Source: Rhodospirillales bacterium (GTDB lineage: Bacteria > Pseudomonadota > Alphaproteobacteria > Acetobacterales > Acetobacteraceae). From it: DNA of 13,768 nt. The stretch spans positions 1-13,768 of the forward strand of contig JANXSA010000363.1 in NCBI GenBank assembly GCA_025352915.1. Reading direction: 5' to 3'. Below the pieces are notes generated by a model. That model searched no databases, was not told where the DNA came from, and was given only the letters and a program-made list of their open reading frames with translations. The position numbers and the translations under genes are program-made. Positions 7,430 through 13,768 of this stretch are shown one piece after another. The number at the start of each line of letters is the position of its first letter. Within the stretch, counting starts at the first letter, position 1.

Positions 7430-9004
7430 TCACTTTTTTTCCACGTCCCAGAACACCGGGATGGTGGTGGCGCGCAGGCCGGTGATGTTGGCGCGGTAGG
7501 CGGCCAGGGTGCGGAATTGGCCGCCGTTGATGTAGGGCAGGACTTCGTAGGCGCGGGCGTGGACGAGGTCCAGGGTGGTGCGGCGTTTGGCCGGGTCGTT
7601 TTCTTCCCACCAGGTGCGGCGCAGGTCTTCCAGCTTCTGGTCACAGGGCCAGCCGGCGAGGCCGCCTTGGCAGGGGCTGGCGAGGTAGAGGTTGGTCAGT
7701 GGCGAGCCGCCGTCGAGCACGTTGGCGACGGTGACGAAGATGTTCCAGCCGCCTTGTTCGATCGGGTCTTTCTTGTTGCGGCGCTGGGTCAGGGTGGCCC
7801 AGTCCATGGTGGCGACTTCCATGTTCAGGCCGGCTTTGCGGAAGGCTTCGGCCATGGTCAGGGTGACGGCGTTGTTGATCGGGGAGTCCGCGGCGTTGAG
7901 GAAGACGATTTTCTGGCCGGTGTAGCCGCCTTCCTTGAGCAGGGCCTGGGCTTTTCCGATGTCGGCCTGTTTGAGGCCTTGGGCGCCGGCGGCGGACTCC
8001 AGGGGGGAGCCGCAGAGGAAGTAGGCCGGGCAGTACGGGACCTGTTCGGAGGCGCGGATGCCGGCGGCGTCGAGGTTTTCCTTCTGGTTGACCAGATGGA
8101 GCAGGGCCTGTCGCACTTTGGGGTTGTCGAAGGGCGGCTGGGCGTGGTTGAGGCGCAGCCAGACCATCGAGCCGACCGGGTTGAGCGCCATGGTCTTGAT
8201 GGCGGGGTTGCGTTCGAGGATCGGCAGGATGTCGGGCGAGGGCTGTTCGATCAGGTCGATTTCGCCGGCCTGGAGGGCGGCGGCGGCGGTGGCCTGGTCG
8301 GGGATGGCGCGCCATTCGATGCGTTCGAGTTTTGCGACTTTGCCGCCGCCGAGGCCGTCGGCGGGTTCGGGGCGGGGTTTGTAGGCGGGGTTGCGGATGT
8401 AGATGGCGCGGTCGCCGGCGCGCCAAAGGTCCTTTTGGAAGATGAAGGGGCCGGAGCCGAGCGGGTCGGTGAAGGCGGTGGTGGGGGGCGTGTTGGCGAT
8501 GCGCTCGGGCATGACGAAGAGGGCGCTGGCGGTGGGGCGGGCGAGGGCCTCGGTGACCAGGGCGAAGGGGCGGGACAGCTTCAGGGTGAAGGTTTTGTCG
8601 TCGGTGGCGTCCATGCTGGCGGTGGCGGCGGCAAGCGCCCGGCCGACGACATCGCGCTGGGCCCAGCGCTTGATGCTGGCCACCGCATCGGCGGCGCGGA
8701 CGGGGGTTCCGTCGTGGTAGGCGAGGCCGTCGCGCAGGGTGAAGCTGTAGGCCATGCCGTCCGGTGACTTGGACCAGGCGCCGACCATCTGCGGCTGGGC
8801 CTCGCCCTTGCTGTCGAGCGCGAAGAGCTGGTCGTAATTCATGAAGCCGTGGTTGCGGACGAAGGCGGCGGTGGAGACAACGGGGTCGAGGCTGGCGAGG
8901 TCGTTGACCAGGACGATGCGCAGGGTGGATTGGGCCTGGGCGCTGCTAGGGGGGGCGATGCTGGGGAGAGCGGCGAGCAGGGCGGCGGCGATCAAGCGGC
9001 GCAT
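7430..9004 (-). CDS. ABC transporter substrate-binding protein, peptide/nickel family (SBP_bac_5)
   Basis: A periplasmic solute receptor of the DppA/OppA/NikA type (family 5), 524 aa and full length. A signal peptide MRRLIAAALLAALPSIAPPS...AQA covers about residues 1-24, with a likely cleavage after AQA and no lipobox. Family features are LDPVVSTAAFVRNHGFMNYD after the signal, SPDGMAYSFTLRDGLAYHDG with PVRAADAVASIKRW, GSGPFIF, and the C-terminal lobe QALLHLVNQKENL. The start is the ATG at 9004, because GGAAGA lies 7 bases upstream. A GTG at 9019 has no Shine-Dalgarno and would only add MEENA before the signal peptide. No permease or ATPase gene is adjacent, so the receptor is orphaned and its ligand cannot be read from context; peptides, peptide-like compounds or other solutes are possible. 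Confidence 0.92.
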   Translation of the reverse strand: MRRLIAAALLAALPSIAPPSSAQAQSTLRIVLVNDLASLDPVVSTAAFVRNHGFMNYDQLFALDSKGEAQPQMVGAWSKSPDGMAYSFTLRDGLAYHDGTPVRAADAVASIKRWAQRDVVGRALAAATASMDATDDKTFTLKLSRPFALVTEALARPTASALFVMPERIANTPPTTAFTDPLGSGPFIFQKDLWRAGDRAIYIRNPAYKPRPEPADGLGGGKVAKLERIEWRAIPDQATAAAALQAGEIDLIEQPSPDILPILERNPAIKTMALNPVGSMVWLRLNHAQPPFDNPKVRQALLHLVNQKENLDAAGIRASEQVPYCPAYFLCGSPLESAAGAQGLKQADIGKAQALLKEGGYTGQKIVFLNAADSPINNAVTLTMAEAFRKAGLNMEVATMDWATLTQRRNKKDPIEQGGWNIFVTVANVLDGGSPLTNLYLASPCQGGLAGWPCDQKLEDLRRTWWEENDPAKRRTTLDLVHARAYEVLPYINGGQFRTLAAYRANITGLRATTIPVFWDVEKK

Positions 9005-9139
9005 GGCGTTTTCTTCCACTCAGGGGCGGATACAGTATGAGCAAGGCTGGGCTCTGGCCAGACCCGCGAGGTCCGGAACGTGGCTTCGCGCGACGGGCCG
9101 AGCGCCTTGGGTATTGCGGGGGGTAAGGAAGGGAGGAGG

Positions 9140-9295
9140 AAGTCTTCTTTTTGTGGACAAAAAGAAGCAAAAAAACTTTATCCGTTTAGGGGAGATAAAT
9201 GCCGCGGCGTGGGTCCTTCGTTTCACTCAGGATGACGGGGGGAGGATAAATGGATGAAGTTTTTTTGCTTCTTTTTGTTCACAAAAAGAAGACTT
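9140..9295. repeat. AT-rich foldback element, copy 3 (best preserved)
   Basis: The left arm 9140-9188 and right arm 9247-9295 are reverse complements at 46 of 49 positions, including 38 of the outer 39. The arms begin AAGTCTTCTTTTTGTG, and each contains a CTTCTTTTTGT/ACAAAAAGAAG hairpin. The 58-base core contains repeat B (9207-9236). The element starts about 135 bases upstream of the substrate-binding-protein start codon and ends 25 bases before the GT41 stop codon. No coding capacity and no clear target-site duplication were seen. The structure is MITE-like; a terminator or mRNA-stabilising role is equally possible. Confidence 0.8.
9207..9236. repeat. Core repeat B, copy in foldback 3
   Basis: GCGTGGGTCCTTCGTTTCAC and the following ten bases match 7231-7260 with 5 differences. 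The reverse strand reads GTCATCCTGAGTGAAACG. This strongly resembles a repeat dispersed in many bacteria, judged from memory. Confidence 0.55.
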
Positions 9296-9320
9296 TTCTT
9301 GGGTTTTTTCTAACGGACAT

Positions 9321-10982
9321 TCAGACGCCGGCAAGGCCCTCGATATAGATGGCCTCGAGTGCTGTGCACAAACCCGCACTGTCACAGGCCGGGCTAGCCA
9401 GGAGGCGGGCGCGCATGGTGCTGCGCAGGGTGGCGAGGCGGGCGGGGGTGGCGGGGTTGGTCAGCAGGGCGATGGCGGTGGCGACGAAGGTGGGGGTGAC
9501 CCAGTCGTCGAGGCCGGCGGCGCGGAGGAGGGATTGGCTGGTGCGGCCGGCCCAGCGGTCGCCGGGCGTGGTGAGGACGGGGACGCCTTGCCAGAGGGCT
9601 TCGGTGGTGGTGGTGCCGCCGTTATAGGGGAAGGTGTCCAGGGCGATGTCGATTTGGTCGTAGCCGCGCAGGAAGTCGTAGTGCTCGGCGCGGCCGGACA
9701 GGGTGATGCGGCCGGGGGGGATGGCGCGGGCGGCGAGGCGGGCGAGGAGGTCGGCGCGGTTGGAGGGGTCGTCGAGGGTGGGGTTGGCGATGTGCAGGCG
9801 GGCGGCGGGGACGGCGCGCAGGATGGCGGTCCAGGCGTCGAGGGTGTCGCGGGTCAGTTTGTAGGCCGAGCCGAGGCAGCCGATTGTGGGGGCGCCGTTG
9901 GTGAGCCAGGGTAGGGGGGTGATGGCGGGGGTTGGGTAGGGGACCTGGAAGGCCAGGTAGGTGCCGGGGACGCGCAGGATGCGTTCGCTGTAGTGGGGCT
10001 CTTCTTCGGGGAGGATGGCGGCGGCGTCGCCGACCAGGGCGTCCATGCCCGGGATTGCGGTGGTGGCGAACATGTTGAACCAGCCGAGCTGGAAGCGGGC
10101 GGGGCGGTATGGGAAGACGCCGAGGCGGCCGGCCAGGCTGTAGCCGTTGAGGTCGACCAGGATGTCGATTTCGGCGGCGGCGAGGGCGCGGGCGAGGGCG
10201 GCGTTGGGCATGCCCTTGACCTGCCAGAGGCGGTCTTCGGGGTGTTCGGTGTAGCCGGTGGCGGCGGTGGGGTCGGCGCCGTCGGAGATGAGGTGGATTT
10301 CGAAGCGGGCGCGGTTGTGGCGGTTGATGACGCCGAAGACGGGTTTCATCCAGTTGCGGGCGCCGAAGAAGGCGGACATGTAGGCGAGGCGGATTTTTCG
10401 GTTGGTTGGAGGGGCGCGCTGTGGGAGGGGGCGGATGGCGCCGCCGGCGCGGGTGATCCAGGCTTCGCGGGTGGCGCGGACGGCTTCGTGGGTGGCGGCG
10501 GCGCTGCCGGGGATGAGGACGGCCAGGCTGGCCAGGGCGGCGTCGCGGACGGGCGGATCGGCGCGGGCGATGACGCGGCGGTAGGCGGCGGCGGCGGCGT
10601 CAACCTCGCCGAGGGCGAACAGGGCTTCGGCGAGCAGGCTGCGGGCGCCTTCGGCGTTGGGGGCGAGGCCGAGCGCCTGGACCGCGGCGTCGCGGGCGGT
10701 GGCGTAGGCGCCGAGGGCGAGCTGGGCGCCGGCCATGCCGTACCAGGCGTCGAAGGACATGGGGTTCAGGGAGAGCGAGGCGGCGTAGGCCAGGGCGGCT
10801 TCGTTGTGGCGGCGGGCGAGTTGCAGGGCGTCGGCGAGGCGCAGGGCGAGGCCGGGGTGGTTGGGGTGGATGCGCCAGGCGGATTCGAGGCGGGCGAGCA
10901 GGGCGGGGTTGGGGCCGGCGGAGAGAGCTTGGGTTGCTTCGGCGACCAGGGCGCGGGGGTCGGTCATCGGGGGCGGGTCCAT
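9321..10982 (-). CDS. TPR-containing GT41 glycosyltransferase (O-GlcNAc transferase / SPINDLY-like)
   Basis: A cytoplasmic protein glycosyltransferase candidate of 553 aa. TPR-like helices occupy about residues 10-170 (ALRLADALQLARRHNEAALAY, SLLAEALFALGEVDAAAAAYR). The GT41 catalytic region runs from about 196 to 550: RLAYMSAFFGARNWMKP, DILVDLNGYSLAGR, RPARFQLGWFNMF, CLGSAYKLTRDT with the donor-site Lys K375, and LDTFPYNGGTTTTEALWQG with the acidic D449. PGDRWAGRTSQSLL follows. The residue aligned by eye to the OGT active-site His (His498 in human OGT) is R209. The start at 10982 has AGGAG 8 bases upstream; the ATG at 10967 does not. The donor sugar and target are unknown. It is divergent from the Flp pilin gene, an attractive but unproven substrate. 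Confidence 0.88.
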   Translation of the reverse strand: MDPPPMTDPRALVAEATQALSAGPNPALLARLESAWRIHPNHPGLALRLADALQLARRHNEAALAYAASLSLNPMSFDAWYGMAGAQLALGAYATARDAAVQALGLAPNAEGARSLLAEALFALGEVDAAAAAYRRVIARADPPVRDAALASLAVLIPGSAAATHEAVRATREAWITRAGGAIRPLPQRAPPTNRKIRLAYMSAFFGARNWMKPVFGVINRHNRARFEIHLISDGADPTAATGYTEHPEDRLWQVKGMPNAALARALAAAEIDILVDLNGYSLAGRLGVFPYRPARFQLGWFNMFATTAIPGMDALVGDAAAILPEEEPHYSERILRVPGTYLAFQVPYPTPAITPLPWLTNGAPTIGCLGSAYKLTRDTLDAWTAILRAVPAARLHIANPTLDDPSNRADLLARLAARAIPPGRITLSGRAEHYDFLRGYDQIDIALDTFPYNGGTTTTEALWQGVPVLTTPGDRWAGRTSQSLLRAAGLDDWVTPTFVATAIALLTNPATPARLATLRSTMRARLLASPACDSAGLCTALEAIYIEGLAGV

Positions 10983-11054
10983 GCTTGTCGCTCCTGGGTC
11001 GCGCCGCCTTGACGGGTTTTGCCGGTCTTCGCAAGCGGGCGGAGGGAGGGCGAA

Positions 11055-11085
11055 CGTTTCAAAAAAAACACCTGTATTGTAATTT
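11055..11085 (+). promoter_or_regulatory. AT-rich island, possible pilin promoter
   Basis: Within a GC-rich gap, 11056-11085 carries an A8 tract followed by TGTATTGTAAT. TGTAAT (11078-11083) could be a -10 hexamer, but the -35 match is poor. It lies 115-145 bases upstream of the pilin start. The remainder of the 10983-11198 gap shows only an ATC microrepeat before the pilin Shine-Dalgarno. Confidence 0.25.
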
Positions 11086-11198
11086 GGATGTAAGGAGTTG
11101 GGGGCTACCTTCCCCTTGCCGCAAAGAGCCGCCCAGGGCGCACCCGGACAGCACGACGCAGCGTGAAGCTATCATCATCATAAGCAAGGATATTTCCA

Positions 11199-11366
11199 AT
11201 GTTCACCTCCGCCCTCCAGATCATCAAGAGCGCCGTTGCCGACCGTCGTGGCGTGACTGCCATGGAATATGGCCTGATCGCCGGCGTTCTGGCTGTTGGC
11301 CTTGCCACCGCCTTCACCGCGCTGTCCGGCCGCCTGACCACCGCGTTCAACGCACTGAACTTCTGA
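11199..11366 (+). CDS. flp: Flp/Fap family type IVb pilin, 55 aa
   Basis: The structural subunit of Flp (Tad) pili, which drive surface adhesion. The prepilin begins MFTSALQIIKSAVADRRG, a short leader ending in Gly18. The TadV/prepilin peptidase site follows, then VTAMEYGLIAG with Glu at position 5 of the mature chain and the adjacent Tyr typical of Flp pilins. The hydrophobic helix covers about 24-43, and the tail LSGRLTTAFNALNF is family-like. AAGGA ends 8 bases before the ATG, a good ribosome site. The length is normal for Flp. No tad/cpa assembly genes are in the window, so assembly must be encoded elsewhere. GC-rich hairpins follow the stop, fitting a short single-gene transcript. Confidence 0.9.
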   Translation: MFTSALQIIKSAVADRRGVTAMEYGLIAGVLAVGLATAFTALSGRLTTAFNALNF

Positions 11367-11375
11367 TCCCTGCCG

Positions 11376-11393
11376 GGCGGCTCCCCCGCCGCC
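11376..11393 (+). terminator. GC-rich hairpin just after the pilin gene
   Basis: GGCGGC at 11376-11381 pairs with GCCGCC at 11388-11393, 10 bases past the pilin stop. No long U tract follows, so if it acts at all it is a weak or stabilising stem. Confidence 0.3.
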
Positions 11394-11418
11394 TGCCGGG
11401 TTTCAGATAGCCTCCGTT

Positions 11419-11437
11419 CGGTGCCATTTGGGCACCG
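11419..11437 (+). terminator. Probable pilin transcript terminator hairpin
   Basis: CGGTGCC (11419-11425) and GGCACCG (11431-11437) form a perfect 7-bp stem with an ATTTG loop, extendable by imperfect CC/GG pairs. The following sequence is GCGGGGGCTGTCTGCGTTT, with only a short T run. This is the best terminator candidate for flp. Confidence 0.4.
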
Positions 11438-11490
11438 GCGGGGGCTGTCTGCGTTTCAGGTCATGGCGACGGGGAAGGCCGCCGCGGAGG

Positions 11491-11645
11491 AAGCAAGCCT
11501 CCGGCGGCGTCGTGCGCAGCACGCTTACGCGTGACGGGCCGGCGGCCCTTTGAACCCATGACTTTGCGCCCGGATTCCGCCCGACCAGCTGTTCTTATGG
11601 ATGGGGTCAAGGGGCCGCTGGCCCTTTGCCGCCGGAGGCTTGCTT
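11491..11645. repeat. GC-rich foldback element between flp and the formate ligase gene
   Basis: AAGCAAGCCTCCGGCGGC (11491-11508) is the exact reverse complement of 11628-11645. A second inner pair, 11537-11560 with 11601-11624, matches at 21 of 24 positions. Between the left inner and outer arms is an extra hairpin CGTGC-GCA-GCACG. The element lies 12 bases past the formate ligase stop. No gene is apparent in 11367-11657. Confidence 0.7.
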
Positions 11646-11657
11646 ACCGTCCTTGCC

Positions 11658-13301
11658 TCAGAACAGCCCTTCGATCCCGCCCAGGTCGTTCAGGGTGATG
11701 CTGTTGGCGGCGGGTACGCGGGGCAGGCCCGGCATGGTCATGATGTCGCCGCAGACGGCGACGACGAAGCCGGCGCCGGCGGAGAGGCGGACGTCGCGCA
11801 CCGTGAGGGTGTGGCCGGTGGGGGCGCCCAGGAGGGTGGGGTCGCTGCTGAAGCTGTACTGGGTTTTGGCGATGCAGACGGGGAGGTCGGCGAAGCCGGC
11901 TTTTTCGAAGCTTTCGAGTTTCTTGGCGACGCCTGAGGCCAGGTCGATGTCCTCGGCGCGGTAGATCTCGTGCGCGATGATGCGGATCTTGTCGGCCAGG
12001 TGCAGGTTCGAGGGATAGAGCGGCCGGTACGCCGCCGTCTTCGCCGCGATGCGCGCGACGACGGCGCGGGCGAGGGATTCGGCGCCGGCGCCGCCGTCGC
12101 TCCAATGGGTGCAGAGATGGGTTTCGGTGCCGAGTGCGGTCATGGCGTCGCGGATGGCGGCGATTTCGGCTTCGGTGTCGCCGGTGAATTTGTTCAGGGC
12201 GACGATGACGGGGAGGCCGAATTTTTGCAGGTTCTCGACGTGGCGGGCGAGGTTGACGACGCCGCTTGTGACGGCGGCGACGTTTTCGGGGGCGAGGTCG
12301 CGGCGGGCGATGCCGCCGTGCATTTTGAGCGCGCGGATGGTGGCGACGACGACGGCGCAGGCGGGGGCGAGGCCCGCTTGCCGGCACTTGATGTCGAGGA
12401 ATTTTTCGCCGCCGAGGTCGGCGCCGAAGCCGGCCTCGGTGACGACGATTTCGGCGAGTTTGAGCGCGAGCTTGGTGGCGATCACCGAGTTGCAGCCATG
12501 GGCGATGTTGGCGAAGGGGCCGCCGTGGATGAGGGCGGGGGTGCCTTCGATGGTTTGCACCAGGTTGGGCATCAGGGCGTCGCGCAGCAGGACGGCCATG
12601 GCGCCGTCGGCTTGCAGGTCCTTCGCGGTGACGAAGCTGCCGTCGCGGCGGGCGGCGACGACCATGCGGCCGAGGCGGGCGCGGAGGTCGTCGAGGTCGT
12701 TTGACAGGCACAGCACGGCCATGACTTCGGAGGCGACGGTGATGTCGAAGCCGTCTTCCCGCGGAAAACCGTTGGCGACGCCGCCGAGGCTGCCGACGAT
12801 GCTGCGCAGGGCGCGGTCGTTCATGTCCAGCGCGCGGCGCCAGAAGATGCGGCGCGGGTCGATGCCAAGCTCGTTGCCCCAGTAGATGTGGTTGTCGAGC
12901 ATGGCGGCCAGGAGATTGGCGGCCGAGGTGATGGCGTGGAAATCGCCGGTGAAGTGGAGGTTGATGTCCTCCATCGGCAGGACTTGCGCGTAGCCGCCGC
13001 CGGTGGCGCCGCCCTTGACGCCGAAGCAGGGGCCGAGGCTGGGTTCGCGCAGGGCGACCATGGCTTTGGTGCCGATGCGGTTCAGCGCGTCGCCGAGGCC
13101 GACGGTGGTGGTGGTTTTTCCTTCGCCGGCCGGGGTGGGGCTGATGCCGGTCACTAGGACGAGTGCGCCGTCAGGTTTGGCGTCCATTGAGCGGATGAAG
13201 TCCGACTCGATCTTGGCCTTGGTCTTGCCGTAGGGGACCAGGGCGTCGGCGGGGATGCCGGCGCGGGCGGCGATCTCGGCGATGGTGGCCGTGGACGACA
13301 T
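11658..13301 (-). CDS. fhs: Formate-tetrahydrofolate ligase
   Basis: Cytoplasmic ATP-dependent enzyme that joins formate to tetrahydrofolate to give 10-formyl-THF for one-carbon metabolism. The 547 aa are close to the bacterial norm of about 555. The usual N-terminus appears ([10 protein letters not shown] at 23-32). The P-loop TPAGEGKT is at 56-63, [22 protein letters not shown] begins at 85, and [38 protein letters not shown] and [13 protein letters not shown] follow. [21 protein letters not shown] and [15 protein letters not shown] lie near the end. All expected blocks are present and uninterrupted. The ATG at 13301 is chosen from family alignment; the Shine-Dalgarno is weak. No other one-carbon gene is adjacent. 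A foldback element follows its stop codon. Confidence 0.98.
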   Translation of the reverse strand: MSSTATIAEIAARAGIPADALVPYGKTKAKIESDFIRSMDAKPDGALVLVTGISPTPAGEGKTTTTVGLGDALNRIGTKAMVALREPSLGPCFGVKGGATGGGYAQVLPMEDINLHFTGDFHAITSAANLLAAMLDNHIYWGNELGIDPRRIFWRRALDMNDRALRSIVGSLGGVANGFPREDGFDITVASEVMAVLCLSNDLDDLRARLGRMVVAARRDGSFVTAKDLQADGAMAVLLRDALMPNLVQTIEGTPALIHGGPFANIAHGCNSVIATKLALKLAEIVVTEAGFGADLGGEKFLDIKCRQAGLAPACAVVVATIRALKMHGGIARRDLAPENVAAVTSGVVNLARHVENLQKFGLPVIVALNKFTGDTEAEIAAIRDAMTALGTETHLCTHWSDGGAGAESLARAVVARIAAKTAAYRPLYPSNLHLADKIRIIAHEIYRAEDIDLASGVAKKLESFEKAGFADLPVCIAKTQYSFSSDPTLLGAPTGHTLTVRDVRLSAGAGFVVAVCGDIMTMPGLPRVPAANSITLNDLGGIEGLF

Positions 13302-13335
13302 GGCGCCAGTCTCATCACATCGCTAAATAAATCAA

Positions 13336-13768
13336 TCAGGGTTTCAATGGAGGCTCCGTGCATGCGCCGGGCAAGCGGACCCAGCGACCGCCGCGCGCCG
13401 ACGACGCGACCGCGGCCTCGATGAATTCGACGCCGCGGACACCGTCGACGAGGCCGGGAAAGTCGACCGCGGCGTCTGCTTTCGGGCCGCCGTGGCGCGC
13501 GGCGCGGATCGCCTGCGCGATCTCGTCGTAGAGCGTCGCGAAGGCTTCCAGGTAGCCCTCGGGGTGGCCGGCGGGAAGGCGGCTCACCCTGGCCGCGGCC
13601 GTCCCGGCAGCGCTGCTCGCCCGCGAGATCGTCTGCGTCGGCTGGCCGAACGGCGACCAGTGCAGCTGGTTCGGCTGCTCCTGCCGCCACTCGATGCCGC
13701 CGCGGCTACCGTACACGCGCAGCCTCAGGCTGTTCTCGTTGCCCGGCGCGACCTGGCTGGCCCAGAGC
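13336..13768 (-). CDS. Gfo/Idh/MocA family oxidoreductase (5' end cut by window edge)
   Basis: The C-terminal 143 or so residues of an NAD(P)-dependent sugar or inositol dehydrogenase-type protein. The frame is open to the window edge, reading WASQVAPGNENSLRLRVYG, then SRGGIEWRQEQPNQLHW. These are typical of the C-terminal alpha/beta domain of this family. GHPEGYLEAFATLYDEIAQAI and GVRGVEFIEAAVASS follow. The N-terminal Rossmann domain, including the GxGxxG and the EKP lysine, lies outside the window. An internal GTG at 13716 is not a likely start because homology continues upstream. The precise substrate cannot be told. It is upstream of and in the same direction as the formate ligase gene, with a 34-bp gap, so co-transcription is possible. 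Confidence 0.85.
   Translation of the reverse strand, partial: LWASQVAPGNENSLRLRVYGSRGGIEWRQEQPNQLHWSPFGQPTQTISRASSAAGTAAARVSRLPAGHPEGYLEAFATLYDEIAQAIRAARHGGPKADAAVDFPGLVDGVRGVEFIEAAVASSARGGRWVRLPGACTEPPLKP

Noticed and set aside
7406..8767. 453-aa plus-strand Gly/Val-rich frame
   Set aside because: Antisense shadow of the substrate-binding protein gene; no domain and typical GC-driven repetitive composition.
1380..9295. AT-rich repeats as a CRISPR array
   Set aside because: The copies are inverted pairs kilobases apart, without regular spacers or cas genes.
9993..11012. 339-aa plus-strand Gly/Ala-rich frame
   Set aside because: It resembles glycine-rich PE-PGRS-like sequence but is the antisense of the GT41 gene, whose motifs are clear.
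11055..11085. A-tract upstream of the pilin gene as a fourth foldback copy
   Set aside because: Only a short TTCAAAAAAA-type match; no second arm and no hairpin.
1..13768. tRNA, rRNA or known riboswitch
   Set aside because: No cloverleaf with a CCA-type acceptor, rRNA signature or recognisable riboswitch core was seen by eye on either strand.

Overview
The window is very GC-rich and tightly packed, with alphaproteobacterial housekeeping genes. The family-level guess of Acetobacteraceae/Rhodospirillales rests on gene order (xerC - DUF484 - transaldolase - priA), a single small Flp pilin and the style of the GT41 transferase. It is an inference, not a proof. No phage, plasmid, CRISPR or transposase genes and no tRNA/rRNA were recognised.

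Layout. 1-2136 holds a minus-strand run: the 3'-truncated recombinase gene xerC, a DUF484 gene overlapping it by a few bases, and a TalC-type transaldolase. priA (2196-4418) diverges from the transaldolase. It converges on an unrecognised 226-aa protein gene (4425-5105, minus). A D-lactate dehydrogenase-like FAD oxidase gene (5207-6586, plus) follows; its start codon and Shine-Dalgarno lie inside an inverted repeat. Its 3' end overlaps by 4 bp a small unrecognised minus-strand gene (6583-7077) that carries a REP-like palindrome. An orphan oligopeptide-type ABC substrate-binding protein (7430-9004, minus) and a TPR-GT41 glycosyltransferase (9321-10982, minus) come next. Divergent from the latter is a 55-aa Flp pilin gene (11199-11366, plus). 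The window ends with formate-tetrahydrofolate ligase (11658-13301, minus) and the 3' part of a Gfo/Idh/MocA oxidoreductase gene (13336-13768, minus).

The most unusual content is between the genes. Three gaps (1371-1479, 7078-7429, 9005-9320) each hold a copy of one AT-rich foldback element: two long arms in inverted orientation, each arm itself a hairpin, around a core of variable length. Each copy lies just downstream of a minus-strand stop codon. Two copies share a second repeat in the core, and one also holds a CCCTCTCCCC hairpin repeat. A different, GC-rich foldback (11491-11645) lies just downstream of the formate ligase gene. These look like MITE-like or REP-like families used, or tolerated, as transcript ends.

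Functionally the genes are mostly independent: chromosome maintenance (XerC, PriA), central carbon and one-carbon metabolism (transaldolase, lactate-type oxidase, formate ligase), uptake (SBP), and a possible surface pair (glycosyltransferase and pilin). No complete new multi-gene system is evident. The best leads are the foldback family, the start-codon inverted repeat, and the GT41 protein that lacks the usual active-site histidine next to a pilin gene.
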